NCBI RefSeq assembly: GCF_007115105.1
Contig: NZ_SULJ01000016.1
Span: forward strand, 1-37,764
Source of the DNA: Clostridium sp. HBUAS56010
Lineage (GTDB): Bacteria; Bacillota; Clostridia; Lachnospirales; Lachnospiraceae
Direction: 5' to 3'
DNA length: 37,764 bases
A program made the position numbers and the translations under genes. Under the pieces are notes generated by a model. It was not told the DNA's origin and searched no databases. It saw only the letters and a list, made by a program, of their open reading frames with translations. Every line of letters starts with the position of its first letter. Within the stretch, counting starts at the first letter, position 1. Below, one piece after another: positions 12,551-18,882 of the stretch.

Positions 12551-13468
12551 ATGCTTTTTTATGAATATTTCAAAAGTTGGGTTGAAGCATACAAATCCGG
12601 GACAGTGGCAGAAGTAACATTGTCAAAGTACCGGATGACATATATGCGGTTGAAAGAACTGGCTCCTACACTGGATTTGGAAGTAATAGGACGCAGGGAG
12701 TATCAGCAATTAATAAATGACTATGCGCTTACGCATGAAAAGCAGACGGTCATGGACTTCCATCGTCAGCTCAAAGCGTGCCTCTTGGACGCTTACGATG
12801 AGAAGTTAATAGAGCGGGACCCTACGCGGAAAGTAGCAATCCGGGGGAAAATGCCGGCAGAGAAGAAAATGAAATATCTCAACAGGGATGAACTGGAAAA
12901 ACTGCTGAATGTGTTGCCGCTCCACACTGATAGGGTCGGATTTGATTGGCTCATATTGCTTCTGGCTAAAACGGGCCTCAGATTTGCGGAGGGGCTAGCA
13001 TTAACACCCAATGATTTTGACTTTGCTAATAAAAAGATAAGGGTGAACAAAACCTGGAATTATAAATCTGCAAATGGAAGGTTCATGCCTACAAAAAATC
13101 AATCCTCTGTAAGGGAAGTAACAATAGATTCCGGCTTGACAGAACAGTTTGGGCAGCTGATCAAGGGCTTTCCAGCAGATGAACCGTTTTTCTTTGATAA
13201 GGCAGATCGGGTATTTAATTCTACCTTGAATAATTATTCGGAAAGATATTGCAAAGAGGCAGGTGTGCCGGTGATATCTGCACATTGTCTTAGACATACA
13301 CATGCTTCCGTCCTGCTTGCTGCGGGGGTATCAATTCCAAGTGTATCAAAAAGGCTGGGGCACTCCAATGTTACCACTACCCAGGATACATATATTCACA
13401 TCATAAGAGAGCTTGAGGAAAAGGACAAAAATAAGGCTATGGACTGTATGTCCAGCTTGTGCGGATAG
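12551..13468 (+). CDS. Second tyrosine recombinase
   Basis: This 305-residue, apparently intact phage-integrase-family protein has a core-binding SAM-like domain at about 1-100 and a catalytic domain with R144 in TGLRFAEG, H245 and R248 in HCLRH, H271 in GHSNVTTT and Y281 in DTYIH. All five key residues are present. It lacks the arm-binding domain of the int gene at the left end and lies in the early operon, so it is unlikely to be the lysogeny integrase. Roles could include multimer resolution, inversion or mobility of a local cassette. Confidence 0.88.
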   Translation: MLFYEYFKSWVEAYKSGTVAEVTLSKYRMTYMRLKELAPTLDLEVIGRREYQQLINDYALTHEKQTVMDFHRQLKACLLDAYDEKLIERDPTRKVAIRGKMPAEKKMKYLNRDELEKLLNVLPLHTDRVGFDWLILLLAKTGLRFAEGLALTPNDFDFANKKIRVNKTWNYKSANGRFMPTKNQSSVREVTIDSGLTEQFGQLIKGFPADEPFFFDKADRVFNSTLNNYSERYCKEAGVPVISAHCLRHTHASVLLAAGVSIPSVSKRLGHSNVTTTQDTYIHIIRELEEKDKNKAMDCMSSLCG

Positions 13469-13479
13469 GAGGAAACAGA

Positions 13480-13968
13480 ATGCCACGTGATGTTATGGGA
13501 AGTTATCTCTCACCTGATGATTACAAAAAGGCTGCCGAAGCAGGAATCTGCGAGCAAACAGTAAAGTCAAGAATCTTACGAGGGTGGAGAGCAGAAAAAG
13601 CTATTACCGCTCCTGTCCTAAAAAAAAGCGAAAAGCCAGAAGAATATAAGAAATATAAACAATTAGCAGAAAAAAATGGAATCAATAAAGATACCTACAG
13701 GTACAGAATTAGAAGAGGGTGGACGTATTTTGATGCCGCAACATTACCGCTTGTAAGCTCCAGGGAAAGCATGATGAGATTAAATGGAAAAAGAGAAAGA
13801 ACTATTCCAGAGCACATTGTAAAATTGGCAGAAAGCAACGGAATATGTTACTCAACGCTGCGAAGTAGAATTCAAAAGGGGCTCAAGATAGAGGAAGCTG
13901 CAATTAAACCGGTGAATACTGCACAACCCCAAAGTCACCCATGGAGAAAAAATATATTAAGTATGTAA
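13480..13968 (+). CDS. Protein with three tandem HTH-like repeats
   Basis: This 162-residue basic protein has three diverged copies of one motif, about 31 residues each, at 16-46, 60-91 and 115-145. The pattern is A-E-x-x-G-I-x-x-x-T-x-x-x-R-I-x-[R/K]-G-[W/L], then A-A/I and a proline. Each looks like a helix-turn-helix (GICEQTVKSRILRGW, GINKDTYRYRIRRGW, GICYSTLRSRIQKGL), so it may bind repeated DNA sites in register. The start at 13480 follows AGGAGG. It sits between a recombinase and a DNA methyltransferase. I cannot name a family with confidence. Confidence 0.7.
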   Translation: MPRDVMGSYLSPDDYKKAAEAGICEQTVKSRILRGWRAEKAITAPVLKKSEKPEEYKKYKQLAEKNGINKDTYRYRIRRGWTYFDAATLPLVSSRESMMRLNGKRERTIPEHIVKLAESNGICYSTLRSRIQKGLKIEEAAIKPVNTAQPQSHPWRKNILSM

Positions 13969-13994
13969 AATTAGAATTGAACTGAATAAAAGAA

Positions 13995-14040
13995 AGGAGT
14001 AAGAGGTTTGCTGCGCAGCGAAAAAGACGTCTTTACTCCT
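13995..14040 (+). promoter_or_regulatory. Ribosome-site-masking hairpin upstream of the methyltransferase
   Basis: AGGAGTAA (13995-14002) and TTACTCCT (14033-14040) are exact inverted copies, so the only good ribosome site in the region can be hidden in a stem. Between them is the ten-base palindrome GCTGCGCAGC (14010-14019). This suggests translational or operator control of the methyltransferase. Confidence 0.6.
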
Positions 14041-14046
14041 AAATAA
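14008..14046 (+). CDS. Possible 12-codon leader peptide
   Basis: A TTG codon eight bases after AGGAG opens a 12-residue frame (LLRSEKDVFTPK) that stops two bases before the methyltransferase ATG. That ATG has no ribosome site of its own, so translational coupling through this leader is plausible. The frame is too short to be certain. Confidence 0.35.
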   Translation: MLRSEKDVFTPK

Positions 14047-14048
14047 AA

Positions 14049-15350
14049 ATGATTAAATTATATATGGGCGGTAGCCCTTGCACTCACTGGTCGATAGCCC
14101 AGACCAAGAATAGAGAGACAGAACCATCTGGGTTAGGGTGGGAGTTATTTGAAAACTATGTAATCGGACTTAGGAAATATAAACCTGATTACTTCCTTTA
14201 TGAGAACAATAAATCAATGTCTCCTGCAATAAAAGAGCAGATCACAAAGGAGTTGGGCGTTGAACCGATATTGATTAACTCTGCATTGGTATCAGCACAG
14301 AATCGTAATAGATTGTATTGGACTAATATTCCCAGGGTTACACAGCCAGAAGACAAAGGTATTCTGTTAAAGGATATTCTGGATACTGGTATGGCATGGA
14401 AGGAAAAAAGCTATACCTTAGATGCAAATTATTATAAAACTGCCGGTACATATGATCCGAAGAGCCAGCATTCATATTCTAGACACATGGCGGCAGAACC
14501 GTTACCGTTTGGAATAAATGGGTTAGGGAATGCTTATCCGTTAAATGATGATGGATTTGGTAAGGCAAGGACAATTAAGGCTCAATATTATAAAAATTCT
14601 ACCGCTAATGCTTTTTATTCCAGCACATATGGAGCAACTCTAGCAGCAGTACCAGTCAACACAACGGTAGAGGGTAAGGCACAGTGCTTAAGAGCAACTT
14701 ATTACAAAGATGGGATCAGAAATATGGTAGGAAACAATATAGACAAAAAGACTTGCGTTGGAGTACCGATGTGCATAGCCGAAAGAGGACGCTATAAAGA
14801 CGGAAAAGTGCAACAAAACTATGAACCTCAATACTCAGGAAAGACCAATACACTTACAACAGTGCAAAAAGATAATCTTGTCATTGAGTCCTGGGCTGGT
14901 AAATCTTATCCGGTTTACAAAGTTAGTAATGGACAAATAACCATTAAAGGTGAGCAGTATCCGATAAAGTTACCCGATGGATATTACATAATCCGCAAAT
15001 TGACAGTAAAAGAGTGTATGAGATTGCAGACCGTACCAGATACATACATCTTTCCAGTTAGCAACACACAAGCTTATAAAATGCTTGGAAACGGCTGGAC
15101 GGTTGATGTTATAGCGCATATTCTTTCTTTCGTTCCGGGCATCACCGCAGAAGAGGTAAATGTAATGTCCATGTATGACGGCATGAGTTGCGGACATATA
15201 GCCCTGGATAAACTGGGAGCAAATGTCGGGAAGTATTATGCAACTGAAATAGATAAGTATGCCATACAGACAGCCCGTGAGAATTATCCAGAAATGATTC
15301 ATTTGGGTGATGCTTGCCAGGTTAGGAATGAAGATTGGTGTATCAATTAA
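14049..15350 (+). CDS. DNA cytosine-5 methyltransferase with circularly permuted motif order
   Basis: This 433-residue protein is a C5-cytosine methyltransferase whose conserved motifs are rotated. It opens at motif IV (GGSPCTHWS, catalytic C11) and continues with motif VI (YENN, 51-54), VIII (QNRNRLYW, 84-91), a long target-recognition region (about 92-315), IX (RKLTVKECMRLQTVPD, 316-331) and X (QAYKMLGNGW, 341-350). Motif I (MYDGMSCGHIAL, 375-386), II (TEIDKYAIQTA, 399-409) and III (GDACQV, 420-425) come last. Normally I-III precede IV. The recognition region holds several TLxAxYYK-like repeats. No partner endonuclease is nearby, so an orphan anti-restriction role is likely. The ATG lacks a ribosome site. 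Confidence 0.9.
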   Translation: MIKLYMGGSPCTHWSIAQTKNRETEPSGLGWELFENYVIGLRKYKPDYFLYENNKSMSPAIKEQITKELGVEPILINSALVSAQNRNRLYWTNIPRVTQPEDKGILLKDILDTGMAWKEKSYTLDANYYKTAGTYDPKSQHSYSRHMAAEPLPFGINGLGNAYPLNDDGFGKARTIKAQYYKNSTANAFYSSTYGATLAAVPVNTTVEGKAQCLRATYYKDGIRNMVGNNIDKKTCVGVPMCIAERGRYKDGKVQQNYEPQYSGKTNTLTTVQKDNLVIESWAGKSYPVYKVSNGQITIKGEQYPIKLPDGYYIIRKLTVKECMRLQTVPDTYIFPVSNTQAYKMLGNGWTVDVIAHILSFVPGITAEEVNVMSMYDGMSCGHIALDKLGANVGKYYATEIDKYAIQTARENYPEMIHLGDACQVRNEDWCIN

Positions 15351-15444
15351 AACTGATATTTAGTTGGTAGATTTTTTTATGGGAAAAATGACACAAAGAA
15401 TATAAAAAGGCGACTGTAAAACAGCTTTTGCGGAGGGGTAAAAA
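15351..15444 (+). other. Short gap after the methyltransferase
   Basis: No gene is supported. At 15357-15371 one frame reads YLVGR, similar to the residues expected just before motif IV in an unpermuted enzyme; this could be a relic or chance. A GGAGGGG site for the next gene ends the gap. Confidence 0.3.
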
Positions 15445-16452
15445 ATGGAAGAAAGGATAATCAATGATGTATTAATGCAGATGGAACCACATGTAAGCAC
15501 AGAGGTGCTAAGGATATTGGAAACTGTGATGATCAAGGCTCTATATTATGTGGAGATAAAAAGGAAAGACACAGAGTTGTCAACAGAAATGGATGACAAT
15601 TTATATCTCTTACAAGGATATGAGATGAACGTTAAAAAAGATGGTCTCAGTGCAAAAACCATAAAGGCATACTTAGGTGCAATGCGTAACATGCTCTGCG
15701 TTACTGATAAGAATATCCGGCGCATCACCTCTGTGGACATTAAATACTATCTGGATCAGTACGCGGCGAAAGGAAATTCCGTTAGAACAGTAAATAACGA
15801 ACGCCGCTTCCTTTCAGCAGTATTTACCTGGTTCCGTAAGCATGGAGCTATCAATGTCAACCCCGTCGAAGCTGTGCCAGTTAAGAAAGAGCGTAAGCCA
15901 CCCATTGACTATCTTAAGGGTGTGGAAGTGGAGCAATTAAGGGTGTCTTGTACCACATTAAGAGAGCGGGCATTAATGGAGTTCCTTCTCAGTACAGGAG
16001 TGCGCATTGGAGAGGTGCCGGAAATCAAGCTTGACGATGTAGACTGGGATACCGGAGAGATTGTTATATATGCGCATAAGACCTCTGACTATAGGACGGT
16101 GTACCTCAACGATGTGGCAAGGGTACATCTGCGCAAGTACCTGGAGTCAAGACAAGACGAAAGCAAAGCACTCTTTACGGAGGTCAGATCACCACATGGT
16201 CCAGTGCATGAGGACGGTTTGAGGCTAATAATCAGACGCCTAGGACAAAAGGCTGGATTAAGGCGCAGAGTATATCCTCATTTATTCCGTAAAACAATGG
16301 CAACCACTCTGAGAATAAAAGATTGCGCCATTGAGGATATCCAGCAGATATTGGGGCATAAGGACCCGTCTACCACGTTAGGTTTTTACGCCGCGGCAAA
16401 CAAGGAGCATTTAAGGCAGGTACATAACCGGTATATGAGCATCGGAGCATAA
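15445..16452 (+). CDS. Third tyrosine recombinase (XerC/D-like)
   Basis: This 335-residue XerC/D-type recombinase has an N-terminal extension (1-45), a SAM-like core-binding domain (about 50-140) and a catalytic domain with R187 in TGVRIGE, K212 in HKTSDYR, H279 and R282 in HLFRK, H305 in GHKDPSTT and Y315 in GFYA. It looks complete and active. GGAGGGG precedes the ATG. It closes the accessory block that begins with the second recombinase. It may act in genome dimer resolution or in a recombination event of its own. Confidence 0.9.
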   Translation: MEERIINDVLMQMEPHVSTEVLRILETVMIKALYYVEIKRKDTELSTEMDDNLYLLQGYEMNVKKDGLSAKTIKAYLGAMRNMLCVTDKNIRRITSVDIKYYLDQYAAKGNSVRTVNNERRFLSAVFTWFRKHGAINVNPVEAVPVKKERKPPIDYLKGVEVEQLRVSCTTLRERALMEFLLSTGVRIGEVPEIKLDDVDWDTGEIVIYAHKTSDYRTVYLNDVARVHLRKYLESRQDESKALFTEVRSPHGPVHEDGLRLIIRRLGQKAGLRRRVYPHLFRKTMATTLRIKDCAIEDIQQILGHKDPSTTLGFYAAANKEHLRQVHNRYMSIGA

Positions 16453-16464
16453 GGAGGTAAATCT

Positions 16465-16725
16465 ATGCCAGGGGAAGACAATGAGCAACTGAGAATGAGA
16501 GTAGCGGAGCTGGAGAAGTCAGATATTGCAGTCAGGAAAGTATTTGATATCCTGGAAAATAGAATGCAGGTATACGACGACAAATGTATGAAGAGTTGCG
16601 ATGTGTCAGAGAAAGTAAAGCTGTTTGATAAATGGAAAGCATTAAAAGAATTCCGGGAGGAACTGGAACAGACTTTTGGAGAGGAGGAGGAAGATGGCAG
16701 CAAGAAAAATATTTGCAGTGTATGA
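16465..16725 (+). CDS. Coiled-coil small phage protein
   Basis: This 86-residue charged protein has a predicted coiled coil over about 6-75 (ENEQLRMRVAELEKSD-like heptads, then KWKALKEFREELEQ) and an acidic patch EEEED. AAGGAGG is well spaced before the ATG. Its end overlaps the next start. Function unknown. Confidence 0.7.
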   Translation: MPGEDNEQLRMRVAELEKSDIAVRKVFDILENRMQVYDDKCMKSCDVSEKVKLFDKWKALKEFREELEQTFGEEEEDGSKKNICSV

Positions 16726-16942
16726 CGGCGGTAAAGAAGAAGGAGAATTCACTTCCAGAGAAATAGCCGACCATTGGGGAAATCGACAAGAAACGGTTAC
16801 GGCCTGCGCGGATACAGGAAAACTATACAAGGGCAGGTATTTGTTTGAGACGGTAGACGAGGTGATCCGCAAAACCAGGAGTGAGCCTTTGTGGAAAAAG
16901 TGGGACGCGGCAAGATTAAAAATACTGGAAGCAGGGAGGTGA
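16694..16942 (+). CDS. Small HTH-like phage protein
   Basis: This 82-residue protein has a helix-turn-helix-like stretch (FTSREIADHWGNRQETVTAC) followed by a wing-like GKLYKGRYLFE and a basic helix. It resembles short phage DNA-binding proteins near the late control gene. The start at 16694 is set by AGGAGG. Confidence 0.7.
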   Translation: MAARKIFAVYDGGKEEGEFTSREIADHWGNRQETVTACADTGKLYKGRYLFETVDEVIRKTRSEPLWKKWDAARLKILEAGR

Positions 16943-16946
16943 AAGT

Positions 16947-17402
16947 TTGGAACCGGATAAGAGTGTGTTAAAACAGTATCTCTCCATCAAAAAAGAAATA
17001 GACGCAGAGGAAACCCGTATTGATAAACTACAGCGAGAAATAGACAGTATGAGGCCGCTAGAAAGAGAAGTAACGGACGTTGTTACCAAAGGCAAGAGAG
17101 GAAAGAAACCTTTAGGTATTTGCATTATCCGAGGAAGTGGAGATTATGAGGACATAAACAAGAAGTGTGCAAATCTTAGGGAAAGGAAAGCTAAGAAGGA
17201 ATTACACGTTGTAGCCCTAGAAAGAAAGGTTATTGATGTAGAAGCCTTTCTGTACAGCATGGAAGAGAGCGAGCTTAGGAACATCATCATGTACAGTTGC
17301 GTGGACGGAATGAACTGGAAAGAAGTTGCAGAGGCTATGGGTGATGGATATACGGAAGAAGCCTGTAAGAAAAAGTTTTCCAGGTTCATGAATGCAAATT
17401 AA
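16947..17402 (+). CDS. Late transcription regulator, ArpU/RinA or sigma-like
   Basis: This 151-residue protein has an N-terminal coiled coil (about 5-35), a middle variable part and a C-terminal sigma region 4-like HTH (about 105-148: LRNIIMYSCVDGMNWKEVAEA, then YTEEACKKKFSRFM). ArpU/RinA-type activators of this design switch on the late operon in Firmicute phages and sit just upstream of it, as here. The TTG start follows GGGAGGTGA. Its likely target is the TGTCA-repeat promoter region at 17820-17866. Confidence 0.8.
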   Translation: MEPDKSVLKQYLSIKKEIDAEETRIDKLQREIDSMRPLEREVTDVVTKGKRGKKPLGICIIRGSGDYEDINKKCANLRERKAKKELHVVALERKVIDVEAFLYSMEESELRNIIMYSCVDGMNWKEVAEAMGDGYTEEACKKKFSRFMNAN

Positions 17403-17424
17403 CCGGCCATTGAGAGGAGATTAT

Positions 17425-17802
17425 ATGAATAATAAAAAAGCTGAGTTCAGCGAATTACTTGGAAAGACAATTGTGGATATACAAGGGCTTGAAAAGGACG
17501 GTTTGGAAGTAATATTTACCTGCTCAGATGGTAAAAGGTACAAAATGGAACACTATCAAGATTGTTGCGAAAGCGTATGGATTGAAGATGTAGCTGGTAA
17601 TGTTCCTGACCTAATTGGATACCCAATCACTATGGCAGAGGAAGAATCAAATTCAGAAAACCCACCTCTGGCTGAATATACTGACAGCTACACATGGACA
17701 TATTACAAGCTTGCAACAATTAAAGGGTATGTAACAATCAGGTGGTATGGGGAATCCAACGGGTATTATAGTGAATCTGTTGACTTTGAAGAAATGCTTT
17801 AA
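17425..17802 (+). CDS. DUF7448-like protein
   Basis: This 125-residue protein matches a conserved phage/bacterial family by its core: LLGKTIVDIQGLEKDGLEVI, then HYQDCCESVWIEDVAG, then PITMAEEESN and a C-terminal YVTIRWYGESNGYYSE. The double cysteine and acidic patches are typical of it. Its biochemical role is not known. GAGAGGAG precedes the ATG at 17425. Confidence 0.75.
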   Translation: MNNKKAEFSELLGKTIVDIQGLEKDGLEVIFTCSDGKRYKMEHYQDCCESVWIEDVAGNVPDLIGYPITMAEEESNSENPPLAEYTDSYTWTYYKLATIKGYVTIRWYGESNGYYSESVDFEEML

Positions 17803-17819
17803 AATATAAAATAATTGGC

Positions 17820-17866
17820 TGTCAAGTGAAAGTGTCACGTTTGTCACGGTACTTATATGGTATTAT
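17820..17866 (+). promoter_or_regulatory. Promoter with TGTCA repeats and extended -10
   Basis: TGTCA occurs at 17820, 17833 and 17842; the last two copies are TGTCAC nine bases apart. TGGTATTAT (17858-17866) is an extended -10. The spacing from TTGTCA is short (14 bases), so an activator is probably needed; the regulator at 16947-17402 is the obvious candidate. Confidence 0.55.
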
Positions 17867-18003
17867 TAAGATGGGAAAAATATAAGTGTTCCCAACACAT
17901 ATATTTCAAATTTCCTCCCAAGGAAGCACATATTACGTCAAGTGCAGTCTGACTTTCCCTTACCAGACTATAAACTCTAAGGCTTGCCGGGAAGCCGGCA
18001 TAG

Positions 18004-18075
18004 CAGCGCATAGTTCAATCGGTAGAACAGCAGAACACCCCGGCTGCAATCCTGGTTCAATTCCGGGTACGCTGT
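18004..18075 (+). ncRNA. tRNA-like element with degenerate anticodon arm
   Basis: The acceptor CAGCGCA pairs at six of seven positions with TACGCTG. The D arm GTTC/GAAC has loop AATCGGTA, and the T arm CCTGG/CCGGG has loop TTCAATT. The anticodon arm keeps only GCAG/CTGC around a ten-base loop without U33, and the variable loop has three bases. It is therefore a tRNA mimic or decayed tRNA rather than a decoding tRNA. Confidence 0.65.
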
Positions 18076-18109
18076 GTCAGCCAGTACATCATAATTACCC
18101 TCCTTTTGG

Positions 18110-18151
18110 AAACACCTGTCTTGGGATAGCTCTTGATGGGTGTTTTCTTTT
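18110..18151 (+). terminator. Intrinsic terminator ending the structured RNA
   Basis: AAACACC (18110-18116) pairs with GGTGTTT (18139-18145), and TTCTTTT-like T-rich sequence follows. The loop is long (22 bases), which lowers certainty. It separates the upstream RNA from the membrane-protein gene. Confidence 0.55.
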
Positions 18152-18161
18152 GCCATAATAT
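18133..18161 (+). promoter_or_regulatory. Promoter of the membrane moron gene
   Basis: TTGATG (18133-18138), a 17-base spacer and TAATAT (18156-18161) give a fair sigma-A promoter just upstream of the gene at 18194. It overlaps the preceding terminator, a layout common for independently expressed prophage genes. Confidence 0.45.
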
Positions 18162-18193
18162 GGTGTATTATGGAAGTAAAAAGGGGAAACATT

Positions 18194-18838
18194 ATGAAAA
18201 AGTTTAACATCGCTACATACGTTTTGATTGCTATATTGGTTTTTGCATTTATACCCATGGGGATAGCTTTTTTAGTGAGCTTTAATTTTATAAATACTGA
18301 TACTTCTAACGAATGGATTGGTTTTTGGGGCGGGTATTTAGGCTCAATCATTGGTGGAGCCATAACTCTATATGTGTTGTTTAAAACATTACTTGATGGG
18401 AAGAAGCTGCAAAAGAGAGAAGAGAAACTGAAGTATTGTGATCAAATAGTTGAAGTTACAGCAGAATACAACCGAAAGGTGTCATTGTTACTCATGAGAA
18501 TAATTGACTTTCACATCGCCCTATCAAGCAAGAAACCGAATGGGTTAGAAGAATTATTCGGTTATATTTACGGGATGGAAAAAAGTAAATTTATTTTAAC
18601 TGTAATGTTGTATAGTAATGAAATGGATGAGGAATATGAACGCATTGAAGAAATAAAAAATATAGTAGGAAGAATACAGAGTCTGCTTGAAATTGTTACA
18701 AAACCAGTAATTGATGGAACAATTGCTGAATTAACTGGAAAAGTGTTCGACGAAGTATCTAAGAAAGTTAACGAAGAACAAGAGAAGCTGTTAGAAGAAA
18801 CAATTAATTTCCTAGTAGCTAATAAAAGAAAAAAATAA
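18194..18838 (+). CDS. Membrane protein with coiled coil (moron candidate)
   Basis: This 214-residue protein has two N-terminal membrane helices (about 7-30 and 43-63) linked by the motif NEWIGFWGGYLGSIIGG, then a mostly helical, charged cytoplasmic part (about 66-214). The motif is familiar from many small Firmicute membrane proteins of unknown role. The start at 18194 follows AAGGGG. It is out of place between regulator and terminase, has its own promoter and follows a terminator, so it is a good candidate for a lysogenic conversion or superinfection-exclusion gene. Confidence 0.75.
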   Translation: MKKFNIATYVLIAILVFAFIPMGIAFLVSFNFINTDTSNEWIGFWGGYLGSIIGGAITLYVLFKTLLDGKKLQKREEKLKYCDQIVEVTAEYNRKVSLLLMRIIDFHIALSSKKPNGLEELFGYIYGMEKSKFILTVMLYSNEMDEEYERIEEIKNIVGRIQSLLEIVTKPVIDGTIAELTGKVFDEVSKKVNEEQEKLLEETINFLVANKRKK

Positions 18839-18882
18839 ATAGATAGGGTTACAAAAACAACACGATTGAGAGGTGGCAAGAC

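Larger units (their letters stand above)
17873..18151 (+). ncRNA. Predicted ~280-nt structured noncoding RNA with tRNA-like domain
   Basis: The longest gene-free stretch (17803-18193) has a promoter at its left and a terminator at its right. The transcript would hold consecutive hairpins: 17881-17903 (9 of 10 pairs, CCC loop), 17911-17926 (loop CCCA), 17946-17969 (AGTCTG/CAGACT) and 17985-18000 (TGCCGG/CCGGCA, loop GAAG). A tRNA-like fold (18004-18075) and the terminator (18110-18151) follow. The first three loops each contain UCCC. No convincing protein is encoded; the open frame across it has the HSSIGR/NPGSIPG look of a translated tRNA. Expression and role are inferred. Confidence 0.6.

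Noticed and set aside
14049-15350. Methyltransferase truncated at its N-terminus
   Set aside because: The missing motifs I to III are present at the C-terminus of the same frame, so the protein is permuted and not truncated.
18004-18075. Functional tRNA gene
   Set aside because: The anticodon arm cannot form a normal seven-base loop, lacks U33, and the variable loop is too short.
17886-18158. Plus-strand open frame of 90 codons across the terminase leader
   Set aside because: It reads through hairpins and the tRNA-like fold, giving the HSSIGR and NPGSIPG strings typical of a translated tRNA, and has no ribosome site.
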